Source of the DNA: Epinephelus fuscoguttatus
Lineage: Eukaryota; Chordata; Actinopteri; Perciformes; Serranidae
Direction: 5' to 3'
Assembly (NCBI RefSeq): GCF_011397635.1
Contig: NC_064759.1
Span: forward strand, 15,768,428 to 15,832,427
DNA length: 64,000 nucleotides
Part shown: one piece after another, positions 51,901 to 63,000 of the stretch
How the letters are laid out: each line of letters opens with the position of its first letter
How positions within the stretch are numbered: the stretch's first letter is position 1
Translations under genes and position numbers: made by a program
Notes under the pieces: model-generated
Seen by the model: only the letters and a program-made list of their open reading frames with translations
What the model was told of the DNA's origin: nothing
Databases searched by the model: none

Positions 51901-54900
51901 CCATCATAGCAGGAGCAGTGGTAAGACCCAGGGCTGTTGACGCAGATCTGAGAGCAGAGTGGACCTGATCCATCTCCAGGGTCTGATTGTGAACATTCAT
52001 CTATGTCTGATAACGAGAAGGTCATTAAAGGGAAAACCTAACGTGAAGTTTCATTTAAGTTATTTATGTATATTTCTATTGTTGTTTGTCTTAGCTTTAA
52101 TTTGTGAATTAGAAAAAGTCTTGTCTGAAGCTGATTAACAGGATTAACATTGTCATAATGTCATCTATAGAGACAAATCTCAGAGCTGCTTAATGATTGA
52201 ACAACTCCTAGGACACCATGACAGCAGCCATAGTGACATCACTGGTTGATTCTTTTGAAGGTTTTGATGATCCAGCTCAAAGGGATGCTGTTATGTTCAT
52301 TGACATTAATCATACTGACCAAAAAAATGGAAATGCACCATGTTGGTTGTGTTTAATGGTGGAATTTCTCTTAAAGGTTTAGGGGACATTTAGTATTGTA
52401 GGGAAGATGGACATGAACAGAAAAGTCCTACCTATTGCCTTGTAGGTAGCTGAGAAGCCGATGTGCTGTTGGAGCTCTGGAGTGGAGGCGCTTGTTTTGA
52501 ATATGAGAGTCAGTTTGTTGCCTGGAGAAAGGATCGACACTTTACCTGGGTGATCAGCTGAATTTTCCTGGCCACAAAACTTTCCCAAGACCTTTTCATT
52601 ATGGAGAACCTGCAAAGTGTAAAGAGTAAAACATTTATTGTAAGACCAGAGATCATGATGAGGCGCTCCTTTACATACTGTCAAGTTGCTCAGACTTAAG
52701 CTAAAACACTTAACTAATGTGACATTAGCACAAGAGTCATAAAGTCAGTGAAGAGACTCAGTAATGCGCCTTGCACAGCAAAATACTGTATACCTTAAGG
52801 CCCTGACACACCAAGCTAATGGTTGGCTATTGATCAATGTCAGGCTGTTGGTGAGCGTCTGCCACCCTAGTCAGTACAGTGTGTCCGACACCACTGACCC
52901 TTGTCGGTCCATATAGGCTTATTTTTTGGTGGATTTAGCATGTTGGACAGCGAGGCCAGTCGGTGAATGAAATCACTCTGATTTGCAGTTCAGCTCAGCA
53001 CGTAAGAGGAGAAACAAAAGTGAGGAAAGTAAACAAAAAGCTAAAGTCAACAGGGAGTGAGATCGAAACAAACTTGTTCCGTAAGGTATTTTTTTTTTAC
53101 AGTAGTCAATGAGCTCTTGAGCAGAAATGTTTCATATAATATGCTCTGTTCCAGTGGTTCCCAACTGGTGGGTCGTGGGTCCATTCTGAATGGACCACAA
53201 GTGACTTATGAACATGTCAAGTTTGTAAAAAACACACTTTATTTTGAAGAATTTCTGCCACCGACCTTTTATTTTGAAGTGCTGTTTTCCTCTGTGAAGT
53301 GAGGGAATAACAGGCAGCTACTTTAAAGAGACAGGAGATTAGATCAACAACAGTATGAAGCTGAGTATATTAAACTGTGTGGACCTTGAACTAACGGCTG
53401 AGGAAAATCTGGACCAGTTGGGAACCAGTGCTCTATTCTTTCAACATTGGATAGTGTTGCTATGTGCTAACTGGCTAACTAACGTCAAGATGGTCTTCTG
53501 GATTCTCTTTTTGAATGAGGAAAACGGACTACTGCTGTTGTGGAGAGTCATTCCCTCTGGTGCAGGCACAGAAAGTACGTGCTGGTTAGGTGTTGCCTGT
53601 AGTCTTTGCAGCATGTCGGGGACTTCAGAATTGTTTCTCGTGCAGTCTGGTTCTGCTGGCTTCATCAAACCATAACCTCCAGCATGCACTGGGGACAGTT
53701 TGTAGTTGAGTGTGAGGCAGATGGGATGAGAGTCAGCACCTCATATTCCTAGGTCATGGTTCCCTGCTGGAAAACTGTGCATTGCTTCTTGCAGATCAGA
53801 AGTGAGTTGCTGCCCAAAATCTTTGTTTCGGTACCAATACCAATATGAATTTCGCTACTTTTCGATACTCTTTGGTACTTTTCCTAAGGAAAAGTTCTTT
53901 TGGATACAAACCTTTAGAACAATAAATAGTAGGGGTGTAACGGTACCAAAAAAATCATGGTTCGGTAAGTACCTCAGTATGTACGTCACGGTTTGGTAAC
54001 TCAAATGTTCCACCAAGTTTGTGTTGTCTCGTGTTGTCTCCCTTTGCGAGGCAGACTTTCTCTTGCCTTTTTTCACGTGCGCCAGCTGCAAATGTTGATA
54101 CAGGTGTTGTCATAGACACCACTTGCGCAATCTGTGCTCCAGTAGGAACAAGAAAGGCGTTTGTGTGCATAAATAAGTAAAATAAATTAACTAAATTAAT
54201 GAACTGAATCAATTTCAAAGTACCGGTATTTTCAAAATGCAGTATAGTACCGTTTGGAATACTCTAGTACCGCGGTACTTTTTCAGTACCGGTATACCGT
54301 GCAACACTAATCTCCAACCAACACCTATTGTCATGAGCTTTGGGGAGTGACCGAATTGATGAGATTGTGGATGCAAGCGGCCAAAATTAGTTTCCCTCCA
54401 CAGGGTGGCTATGCTCACCATTAGAGATAGGGTTAAGAGCTCTAACATTTGTACGGAGATGGTAGTAGAGCTGCTGCTCCTTTATGTCAAAAAGAGCCCA
54501 CTACGGTAGTTCGGGCATCTGGTCGGGATGTCTCCTTGGCGCCTTCTTTCGGAGCTTCTCTGGGCATGTCCAACTGGTAGGGGATCCCAGGCCAATTCAA
54601 AACATGCTGGAGAGATTATATATTTCATCTGTCTTGTGAAAGCCAACAGCCCAAGGAGGAGCTGGAAAATGCTGCTGGGGAGAGGGACCTCTGGACTACC
54701 TTGCTTTAGCATGCTGCCACCACGACCTAGCCCTAGATAAATGTCAAGAAATTGATAGATGGAAAAGGATACATCTGTTGATTCATCTTTCAGAAGTTAC
54801 ATAGTCTTGCTTTAACAGAAACTGTAAAAAACTGTGCATGAGGACAGGATGTAAAATGCTTTGTACACATTGAGTGGAGTCTGTTACAGCTTTGAGGCAC

Positions 54901-55784
54901 CAAACAACAAGTCTGAGTCAAGTCCTCACTGCATAAAAGAAGTCCAGCCAGTTTGAATTGAATTTTTTGCCATTCTTTACCATCAGATTTACTGTTTATC
55001 AATTAGAATGATCAGCCTAATACACAATAAGAACTGTCCTGCAATGATTTGTTGTTGATAAATGAAAAAAGATGGAGTCCCTGGTTCCAACTCAAGACCT
55101 CACTCTCTGTAGGTCATCAATACTCAAGTCAAGGTGATGTAATAAATATTAGACTAAATTTGGGTTCTGGACAGTGCAAAAACACTGATACGATGTTTTT
55201 AAAACTGTATAATGATAATAAGGCTCTGACCGTCAGAGAGTCTTGCGGGCAGCCTGAAGAAGCTTTAATATCCAGGTATGTTATTGACAGCTGGATCTGG
55301 TATCCTGCTGGAACCCAAAGGTCCCATTGCCTCAGCAGGTTGGGAGGGTAAGGCCGGGGATACTGAGGGGACTGGACCTCCCCATGTATTACAGACTCAG
55401 AGACAGGCGGCTGCCAGCACTCAGTCACTGACAAACACAAAAACCTGTATTTGTGCATAAACAGAGAGCGTTGGCACCAAGGTATGAGTCCAAAGTTGAT
55501 ACAAACAGAAAAAGAACAAACACAGTATGAGTCATTTTAACTTTTGCAATAAAATAGTATTGCTATAGGTTTCTATATTGTACTTTGAAAAACTGATTAT
55601 TTAATCAACCTTAAAAGCAGCTCAGACAGTGCTGTGGTGTAGTTCAACACTTATAGTATGTATATACTGAAATGTATTTTCAAGATAAACATTCATGAAA
55701 AGAAAAATTCACTAAAACCTGCAACATGAAGGTGAAAACATTTGTTATCATAGCTTACCAGATAACACCGTAGGTCCGTCTCAT
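48992..55784 (-). CDS. C1r/C1s/MASP-like protein, copy 1, catalytic serine replaced by glycine
   Basis: Eleven minus-strand exons: 55784-55759 (ATG), 55444-55231, 52609-52432, 52006-51866, 51069-50864, 50767-50620, 50472-50338, 50229-50158, 50068-49863, 49781-49567, 49358-48992 (TGA); 635 residues. The signal peptide (MRRTYGVIWFLCLSV) is split by intron 1. CUB1 covers about 20-139, a calcium-binding-type EGF 140-186 (DIDECSQS), CUB2 187-304, one CCP 305-373 and the serine protease domain 374-635. The activation site YQR|IIGG, the histidine (TAAH), the aspartate (NNDIALIK) and the trypsin-like Asp189 are present. The serine position reads GDGGGP (codon GGT at 49147-49145), so no normal hydrolysis is expected. 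C1r, C1s and MASPs have two CCPs; the one here matches CCP2. Likely a secreted liver plasma protein of the C1r/C1s lineage. A role as scaffold, decoy or inhibitor is inference only. Confidence 0.85.
52795..53143. mobile_element. Partial DNA-transposon remnant in copy 1 intron 2
   Basis: It opens with 'aaggccctgacacaccaagc' and continues with 'gccagtcggtgaatgaaatc', which I recognise as the left part of a frequent fish DNA element. The matching right end is not evident. The hAT MITE that follows may have inserted into it. Confidence 0.45.
53152..53430. mobile_element. hAT-type MITE with 8-bp target duplication
   Basis: The ends are 'cagtggttcccaactgg' and 'ccagttgggaaccagtg', almost perfect inverted repeats. 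The flanking 8-mers are ctctgttc (53144-53151) and ctctattc (53431-53438), 7 of 8 alike. It is 279 bp long, non-coding, and of the same family as 5833-6094. Confidence 0.8.
53822..54298. mobile_element. Composite of non-autonomous elements with GGTACC-rich ends
   Basis: 'ttcggtaccaataccaatat' at the left and 'tcagtaccggtataccgtgc' at the right look like ends of one element. 'agtaggggtgtaacggtacc' at about 53929 is the typical start of another fish element inserted in it. The boundaries are approximate. Confidence 0.45.
54305..54763 (+). mobile_element. LINE 3' fragment with ORF2 C-terminus
   Basis: It includes 'tcatgagctttggggagtga', 'gggcatctggtcgggatgtc', 'aaggaggagctggaaaatgc' and 'tagataaatgtcaagaaatt' with a gatagatgg end. 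In frame it gives RRSWKMLLGRGTSG and LPPRPSPR, the worn end of a LINE ORF2 very common in fish genomes. 5'-truncated, no complete frame; the clade is not certain (RTE/Rex-like). Confidence 0.6.
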
Positions 55785-56398
55785 GTCTGCAGTTAGTTTA
55801 TCTCTGTGTGACTGAAGCTTTAGGTGAAATGTCTCATGCTCAGATGAACCATTAATGTGACACAGACTGTGGTTTGAAATATTTTGCAATAGAATTTAAC
55901 CTCCAGGATTTGTTTGTCTTGGCAAAGATAAATGCAGGCATGAAGTGAAGGACAACAGGATCAATAATGGCTCAATAACTCTGAATAACCAAACTAGAAA
56001 AATGACAAGTAAAACTGAGTTTGTGTGCAAAGTACAGTGAAGACCCAAAAAAGTCAATGGAAGGAGAGCCCACTGTTTTTTGACTTCATAAAGAAATATG
56101 AAGTAACTTTATTGAATAAATGCTTTTGGGAGATTTTAATACATTGTGATGACTCGACGTTCAGTTTGACATTCATTCAGTAATTTCAGGAAGTTTTAAA
56201 ATTGTCCTAATCATGATTGCACTTCATTTTACCACACACTGGCACATTATCTTGATTTATAACTTTTTGTTTATGTGCATGAGCGCTGCAGAAAGAGCAT
56301 ATTTTGAGCAATTCTTTTTCTTGTATTGTATCGTATGACTTTGTGTAGAGATTTGTTTCATCAACATCTTTACATCACGTCATGAATTACTCTAAATT
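55785..56398. other. Spacer between complement-like copies 1 and 2
   Basis: About 600 bp that must hold the promoter of copy 1 and the 3' end of copy 2. A minus-strand AATAAA occurs at about 56107-56112, 290 bp beyond the copy 2 stop. Confidence 0.45.
55881..55918 (-). promoter_or_regulatory. FOXA-like and C/EBP-like sites upstream of copy 1
   Basis: TGTTTGTC at 55911-55918 fits a FOXA site and 'attttgcaat' at 55881-55890 resembles a C/EBP site. Both lie about 100-135 bp upstream of the start codon and are kept in the same order upstream of copy 2. They are consistent with liver expression. Confidence 0.4.
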
Positions 56399-59300
56399 TC
56401 AATTCTCCTGCATAGTCTTGTTGATCCAGTCCATGTAGTTAGCAACTTTGGTATAAAATCCATAGTTCCCTGGGCGTCCGCAGCCAACCCCCCAGCTGAC
56501 GATCCCAGCAGCCCAGAACTGTCCGTTGTCTCTCAGGGCAAAGGGGCCTCCACCGTCACCAGCGCAGGCATCCTTCCCACCTTCAGGAACTCCAGCACAA
56601 AACATGTTATCTGACAGACTTTGTGAGCCGATTGAATTACTGCATGTCTCCTGATCCACCACAGGGAGTTGCACGTACCTCAGCTTACCCGCTGGAGTCC
56701 CTTGGCCCGTACGGCCAAAGCCTGACACCAGTCTGAAAAAAATCAGGAATAAGCAACAAAGAATCTCCTGTACGGAGGCTCAACAAGATTCACATATTGG
56801 CACAACAAGGAAAAGAAGAAGAGCAAATTGCAAGAAGAAATAATCAAGTGGTTGAAAAAAGATAAAGTAAAAAAATAAGATTATATGAAATGGATTACAG
56901 CATTATAAATGAGAATTATCTGTTGTTTCTTTACCCCATTTCTCCAGTCATGTATGTGGCACCCTCTGCTGGCAAACATATTGGCATAATGGATGAGTTG
57001 AATGTGATTGGGTGTTGAAGTTTGATCAAGCCAATGTCATTGTTGAAGGTGCTGCTGTTGTATTCAGGGTGAACATGGATTGAATCAACAGACACAGGAG
57101 AGCCCAACAGGGTTTCAGTATCAGTAAGTCCCATGTAAATCTGCAAATCAACAACACAGAAAAAAATAAATGTCAATTCAAAAACATGGAGGCAATGGGC
57201 ATGTAGATAACACCTGAAGTAGCCCACTTACCTGGACAGTCTTGTTTGAAAGTGGTTTTCCATCATGTGTTAGGGCATGAGCTGCAGTCATAATCCAGCG
57301 GTCTGCAATCACCATGCCTCCTGCTCTTGGTCCATCTGCACTCAACATCACTTGCCAGGGTATGGTATTGTCTGGAGCCCTACTGCCTCCCATGACCCTC
57401 TGATAAGTAGAGATGAGTTTTGTGGGCTGGCCACAGACTGGATAAGACAGACATAAATTAGGTTCACACGGACACATACAGTACATTCATGTTTTAATTC
57501 AAGCATCCTAGATTAAGTTTCACAAAGTGTCAGTACCAGGTATACATGTTAGAGTGACATCATTGTGGTTGGATGTCCACTTTCCGTCTGCTTCACAGGT
57601 GAAAGTGACTGAAAACCAGAGGGAAGAAGATAATAGCATTTATTTTCAATTAAGCTACATCAAAAATTTAAACACTATTTAATAATATTTTTTTCAATTA
57701 TACACAATTATCTCACCATTTCTGCCCCCAGTAAGAGTGTAAAATGGTTCATTACAGTGATACTGAACAACAGAATGGTACTGATTCTGAGAGCCAGACA
57801 GGTAGGTCACCCCTCCATTCAGCAGAGGTTCAGGTTCTCCACAATCAACTACTGCAGATGAGCAAAACAAGGACATGTTAACATTTTACCAGTAAAGGAA
57901 AAAACATCAAACCATCATCACAGCCTGCATGCTCCGTCACAAGATACATAGATGTAGTAACAGCAACAAAACAGCATTTCTCTCTTATTTTTAAATTTGA
58001 AAAAGTCTCATCTTAAGCTAAATGATACAAGATCATGTTGTTATTGTTATAACATTATGTATAGAGACAGATCTTGGAGCTGCTTGATGATTGAATAACC
58101 CCTAGGACAAGATGACAGCAGCCATGGCGAGTTTACTTATTGATTCTTCAAAAGTTTTGATGCTCCCAGTTCCAGCTCAAAGGTTATGTTCATTTATATT
58201 AATCATACTGACCAAAATGCCTGGAAATGCACCATGTTAGTTAAGTTTTATTGTGGAATTTCTCTTGAAGGTTAGAGGATATGATACATTGTAGAGAAGA
58301 TACAAGTGTCCAGAAAAGTCCTACCTATTGTCTCGTAAGTAGCTGAGAAGCCGATGTGCTGTTGGAGCTCTGGAGTGGAGTCACTTGTTTTGAATATGAG
58401 AGTCAGTGTGTTGCCTGGAGAAAGGATCCGCTCTTTACCTGGGTGATCAGTTGAATTTTCCTGGCCACAAAACTTCCCCAAGACCTTTCCATCATGGAGA
58501 ACCTGAAAAGAATAAAAGCAAAACAAACACTGTAAGACCACAGATCATGACAAAGCACTCCCTGACAAAGTGTCAGGGCTTGTTTTACCTTTAGCTGAAA
58601 TGTTTAGAGGTCTAGTGTGTGGGATTTATTAGCATCTAGCAGTGAGGTTCAGATTATAGCCACCTGAAACTTCTCCTGTGTGCAAAGTGTACAGGACAGC
58701 TACAGTGACTGACACAAAAATGCAAAAATATGAATGGCCATATCAAGAGCCAGTGTTTGGTTGTTCTGTTCTGGGCTTCTGTAAAGCAACATGGCAGACT
58801 CTGTGGGAGAGACCTGCTCAGTATGTAAATGGGGGCACCAAACATGAAAAGTCCTCACGACATGAAAAGGAGTCCAAGTCTGACCTGAGACTTAAGCCCT
58901 CATCCCACACGTCCAAACAGCCACTTTGAGTTGAAATAATTGCCCCTCTCTACCATCAGATTTACTGTTTATCAATTAGGAGTCACTGTTTCCAGTTCAA
59001 GATCTCACTTTCTGTAGGTCATCAACACTGCGATCAAAGTGAGGTAATAAATATTAGACTATTAAAATCTGTGCTGTGGATAGTGCGAACACACTGATAC
59101 ATTGTTCTGAAAACTGTGTAATGACATAGCTCTGACCGTCAGAGAATCTTGAATGCAGCCTGAAGAAGCTTTAATATCCAGGTGTGTTAGTGACAGCTGG
59201 ATCTGGTATCCTGCAGGAACCAAAAGGTCCCATTGCCTCAGCAGGTTGGGAGGGTAAGGCTGGGGATACTGAGGTGACTGGACCTCCCCTTGCATTACAG

Positions 59301-59695
59301 GCTCAGAGTTGAGCGGCTGCCAACACCCACTCACCCACAAACACAGAACCCTGTATTTGTGCATAAACAGAGAGCATTGGCACCAAGGTATGAGTCCAAA
59401 GGTTGATACAAACAGTAAAAGAACAAAAAAGTGATACAGTCATTTGTCATTATTGCAAGAAAATAGTATTGCTATAGTTTTCAATATTGAAAATTTGATC
59501 ACTTAATCAACCTTAAAAAAACGGCTCGTACAGTAGACAGTGCTGTGGTGTAGATCAACACTTATAGTATGTACACTGCATTTTTTTTCCCCAAAATACA
59601 CATTAACAAAATGAAAAACTCACTAGAACTTACAACATGAAGGTGAAAACATTTGTTATCATAGCTTACCATATAACACCGTAGGTCCGTCTCAT
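56399..59695 (-). CDS. C1r/C1s/MASP-like protein, copy 2, CUB-CCP-protease with Gly at the serine site
   Basis: Eight minus-strand exons: 59695-59670 (ATG), 59350-59137, 58502-58325, 57851-57717, 57608-57537, 57437-57232, 57140-56935, 56732-56399 (stop); 456 residues. Signal peptide MRRTYGVIWVLCLWV, CUB1 to about 139, one CCP 139-208, protease domain 209-456. The EGF and both CUB2 exons of copies 1 and 3 are missing; intron DNA on both sides of the gap still aligns with copy 1. The remaining exons join in phase (phase 1 to phase 1), so the frame stays open. The activation site is YQR|VMGG; TAAH and NNDIGLIK are present; the serine site is GDGGGP (codon 56554-56552). The last exon is 11 codons shorter than in the other copies. 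Secreted; function unknown. Without EGF and CUB2 it should not form the usual calcium-dependent CUB-EGF dimers. Confidence 0.82.
58608..58840. mobile_element. Damaged copy of the tttaaaggtccag MITE
   Basis: 'tttagaggtctagtgtgtgg' and 'gccagtgtttggttgttctg', 'caacatggcagactctgtgg' match the element at 33456-33804 in the opposite orientation. It is truncated at the right. It lies in the intron between the two CUB1 exons of copy 2. Confidence 0.6.
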
Positions 59696-59790
59696 GTCTG
59701 CAGTTAGTTTATCTCTGTGTGACTGAAGCTTTAGGCGATATGTCTCATGCTCAGATGAACCATTAATGTGACATAGGCTGTGGTTTGAAG

Positions 59791-59829
59791 TATTTTGCAA
59801 CAGAATTTCACCTCCAGGATTTGTTTGTC
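59791..59829 (-). promoter_or_regulatory. FOXA-like and C/EBP-like sites upstream of copy 2
   Basis: TGTTTGTC at 59822-59829 and 'tattttgcaa' at 59791-59800 repeat the arrangement upstream of copy 1, about 100-135 bp before the start codon. Confidence 0.4.
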
Positions 59830-60022
59830 TTGGCAAAAAGAACTCTGACTAACAGAACCATCAGAATGAGGAAAAACACAGTTTTTGAGAGGAAGAAATT
59901 TGCACTTGATCATTTTATTGTCAACAAGACTGTATAGCTTTTTGTGTCAATGCACAATAACACTGCACAAAGAGTGTATTTAGTTAAATAGTAAAATTAG
60001 CTGTTTTTTTTTATTGTAACTT
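59830..60022. other. Short spacer between copies 2 and 3
   Basis: Only about 330 bp separate the copy 2 start codon from the copy 3 stop. Minus-strand AATAAA occurs at 60014-60009, nine bases past the copy 3 stop, and near 59914. Confidence 0.45.
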
Positions 60023-63000
60023 TCAGTTCTCCTGCATAGTCTTGTAAATCCAGTCCAGGTAGTTAGCAACTCTGGTGTAGACTCCATATGTTCCTTGATT
60101 TTGGCAGCCAACCCCCCAGCTGACAATCCCAGCAGCCCAGAACCGTCCGTCATGTCTCAGGGCGAAGGGGCCTCCACTGTCACCGTGGCAGGAGTCCTTC
60201 CCACCTTCGGGGACTCCAGCACAAAACATGTTGTTTGTCAGATTTGGTACATTGTCCATGGTCTCCTTCAGTTTATTTACTGAATTACTGCATGTCTCCT
60301 GCTCCACCACAAGGAGGTGCACATACTTCAGATCATTTGTTAAAATCTGTTGATTGTCAGGCTCTGTAATGGTAAAGCCTGACACCAGTCTGAAAGAAAA
60401 TGTAGAAGAGACAGCGACGTCAGTAGAAAAAGGCAAATCAGAGTCTCCAGATCCGGAGCTGGACAAGATTCACACGTTGGTGCAACAAGAGAGAGAAAGC
60501 AAAAAAATTCTTGAGTTCACAAAATAACTTTGAAGAACATAGAATAATATCAAACTGATTACAGCATTATGAAATGAAAACTCAGCAGATTCTTTACCCT
60601 ATGGTGTCAGTGACGTATGTGGCTCCCTCTGCTGGCAAACATATTGGCATGACCGAAGAGTTGAATGTGATCAGGTCTTGCAGTTTGATCAAGGCAATGT
60701 CACTGTTGTAGTCTAAGAAGTCGGGGTTGTTGTATTCAGGGTGAATGTGGATTGAAGCAGCAGACACAGGAGAGCCCAGCAGGGTTTTAGCATTAATAGG
60801 TCCCATGTAGATCTGCAAATCAACAGCACAGAAGGAAACACATGTTAATTCAAAAACATGGAGGCAACAAACACGCAAATTACAGTTGGGGTGCTTTTCA
60901 TCATGCAAACGTGTCTCCTCACTTCCCTCACTCACAGCTTTGCTCCTCACAGTGAGGATGTGAGAGAGAGATGCGAGGAAAAGGCGCAAGGACAGAGGAG
61001 CCGACGGTGCCAAATGAGAAATCCTTGGTGCCATAGCGTCAGTCCTAACCAACGTCAGTTACTGTGCCACATGTGGAGGTGCAGCATTTATACATTATGC
61101 CACATCCAAAAGTTTCCTCTCTCTATGCTCCTCATCTATTCCTCAAGGTGCAATTAAAGCCGCCCTCCAGCCAGCGTTACTTCCTGTTTAATGGTTAACG
61201 CTCTTTTTCTTAAAAACAGAATGGGGGTGTGTTTAATAGTCGTACATAATAATAATCCATTACCAAAGCAATGAGACTGCAGCTAAAGTATTTTGGAAAC
61301 AGCAAAATGACACTGATGAATGTACTGTAAATAAATTTGTCTTGCCTATTAGACCATAAATGAGACAACAATTACCACGACATGCTGACTCTCACTTTCA
61401 CTCGCTCTCTTCTTTATCATCTCCTCCTGCTGCAGCTGTCGGTTGTTGTGGTGCACCGATTGACGTGTTGCTAAGGTCTGTTGTTTGAAATGGAGTTATG
61501 GGCTGTGTTTGAGGTGCACCACCCACCAGCATCATTCTGTCATTCTGTTGGGATTTTTCAACCTTTTGACTAAAAGTTGTGCACTTCAACACATTCTCAC
61601 TCCAAACTTGTCGCATATTGACGTTTGGTCATGGACTTTTCACGTCCACATCCGACGTGCAAGGTACCCTGGGTGCGTTGGTTGTTGATGTTCGGGACAC
61701 TGTGTGAAGTTCTGTCTGTTACATGCATTGTCTTCTTTCAAAATACACTTCCATTTGAACAGGAAATTCAAGGTTTACATACAGTCTCTTTCAAAATAAT
61801 CACACTACGTTGGTAAAACACCACAAATTGATGTGTTTTTTTTTTTCTTTTAACAACAAACACACATGGTTAGGTTTAGAGAAAAAAGAACAGGATTTGG
61901 CTTTAGAATATTACAGCATGCAGACACCGCTCTATTGGGTGAAAGTTGGTGTTCGTTGGTAAACGGACACAACTACACAGAGAGATATTTAGTCAGGCTA
62001 AAATGCTACAAATATTGTTGAATTCAAAATAAGCTGACCAGCTGCTTACAATGATGTCACCTGTGCAAGCTTGGTGAGATGAACTACAGTCATACATCAT
62101 ACTTTTTTTTTTAACTTTCAGCAGATGATTAAGTTATCTGTCGAAAAATATTTTGCATTTTGTGTGATTATTCAACATTGTCAAGAAATGACACAGAAAT
62201 ATATGAAATATAAACATGCCAAAATACACTAGAGGGGGGCTTTGGGGGACTGGAAGTTCCTCAGTGGTAGCGGAGACGGAAAAAATTTTGGGTCTCAGGA
62301 GGAGAGGAAGAGGAAGTATAAGACAGCATAATTAAAAGCACCCATGTAGTAGCGCTATGGGTGGATCCAGGGGTGGGACCACAGGGGCTTTGGCCATATC
62401 TGAATTTTGGAGAACAGTCACCGTAGGCACAGTTGTTAAAGGCACTGATACTTGTCCTTCCCAATAAAAAATATTGTTTGCTGGTGGCTGACGTTTGTGT
62501 TCACCCTGACAAAGACAACTCTGCCTCTTATTAATTAGCCGTCACGTAAGTTTTGTGGTTATTTCCATAAAAAGTCACCAAAATGCAGGAAATTAACTGG
62601 CTCATATTCAGATCTACACCACATATAACACCTGGTCTTGGGTAGACCACTTACCTGTACAGTTTCTTTTGATATTGGTTTCCTGTCATGTGTTAGGGTA
62701 TGAGCTGCAGTCATAATCCAGCGGTCTGCGATCACCATGCCTCCTCCTATTCTTCCATCTATATTCAGTAGCACGTGCCAGGGGATTTTGCTGTCTGGAC
62801 CTTCACTGCTTGCAATGCTCCGCTGATAAGTAGAGATGAGTTTTGTTGGCTGGCCACAGACTGGATGAGGCAGACATAAATTAGGTTCATATATACGTCA
62901 TGTTTAAGAAAAAGTGACTCTGATTAGATATGACAGGGTTTCAGTACCAGGTATACATGTTAGAGTGACATCGCTGTGGTTGGATCTCCACTTTCCATCT

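Noticed and set aside
57900-58320. Search for hidden EGF and CUB2 exons in copy 2
   Set aside because: The whole interval aligns with intron DNA of copy 1 on both sides of one breakpoint and has no cysteine-bearing frame of these modules.
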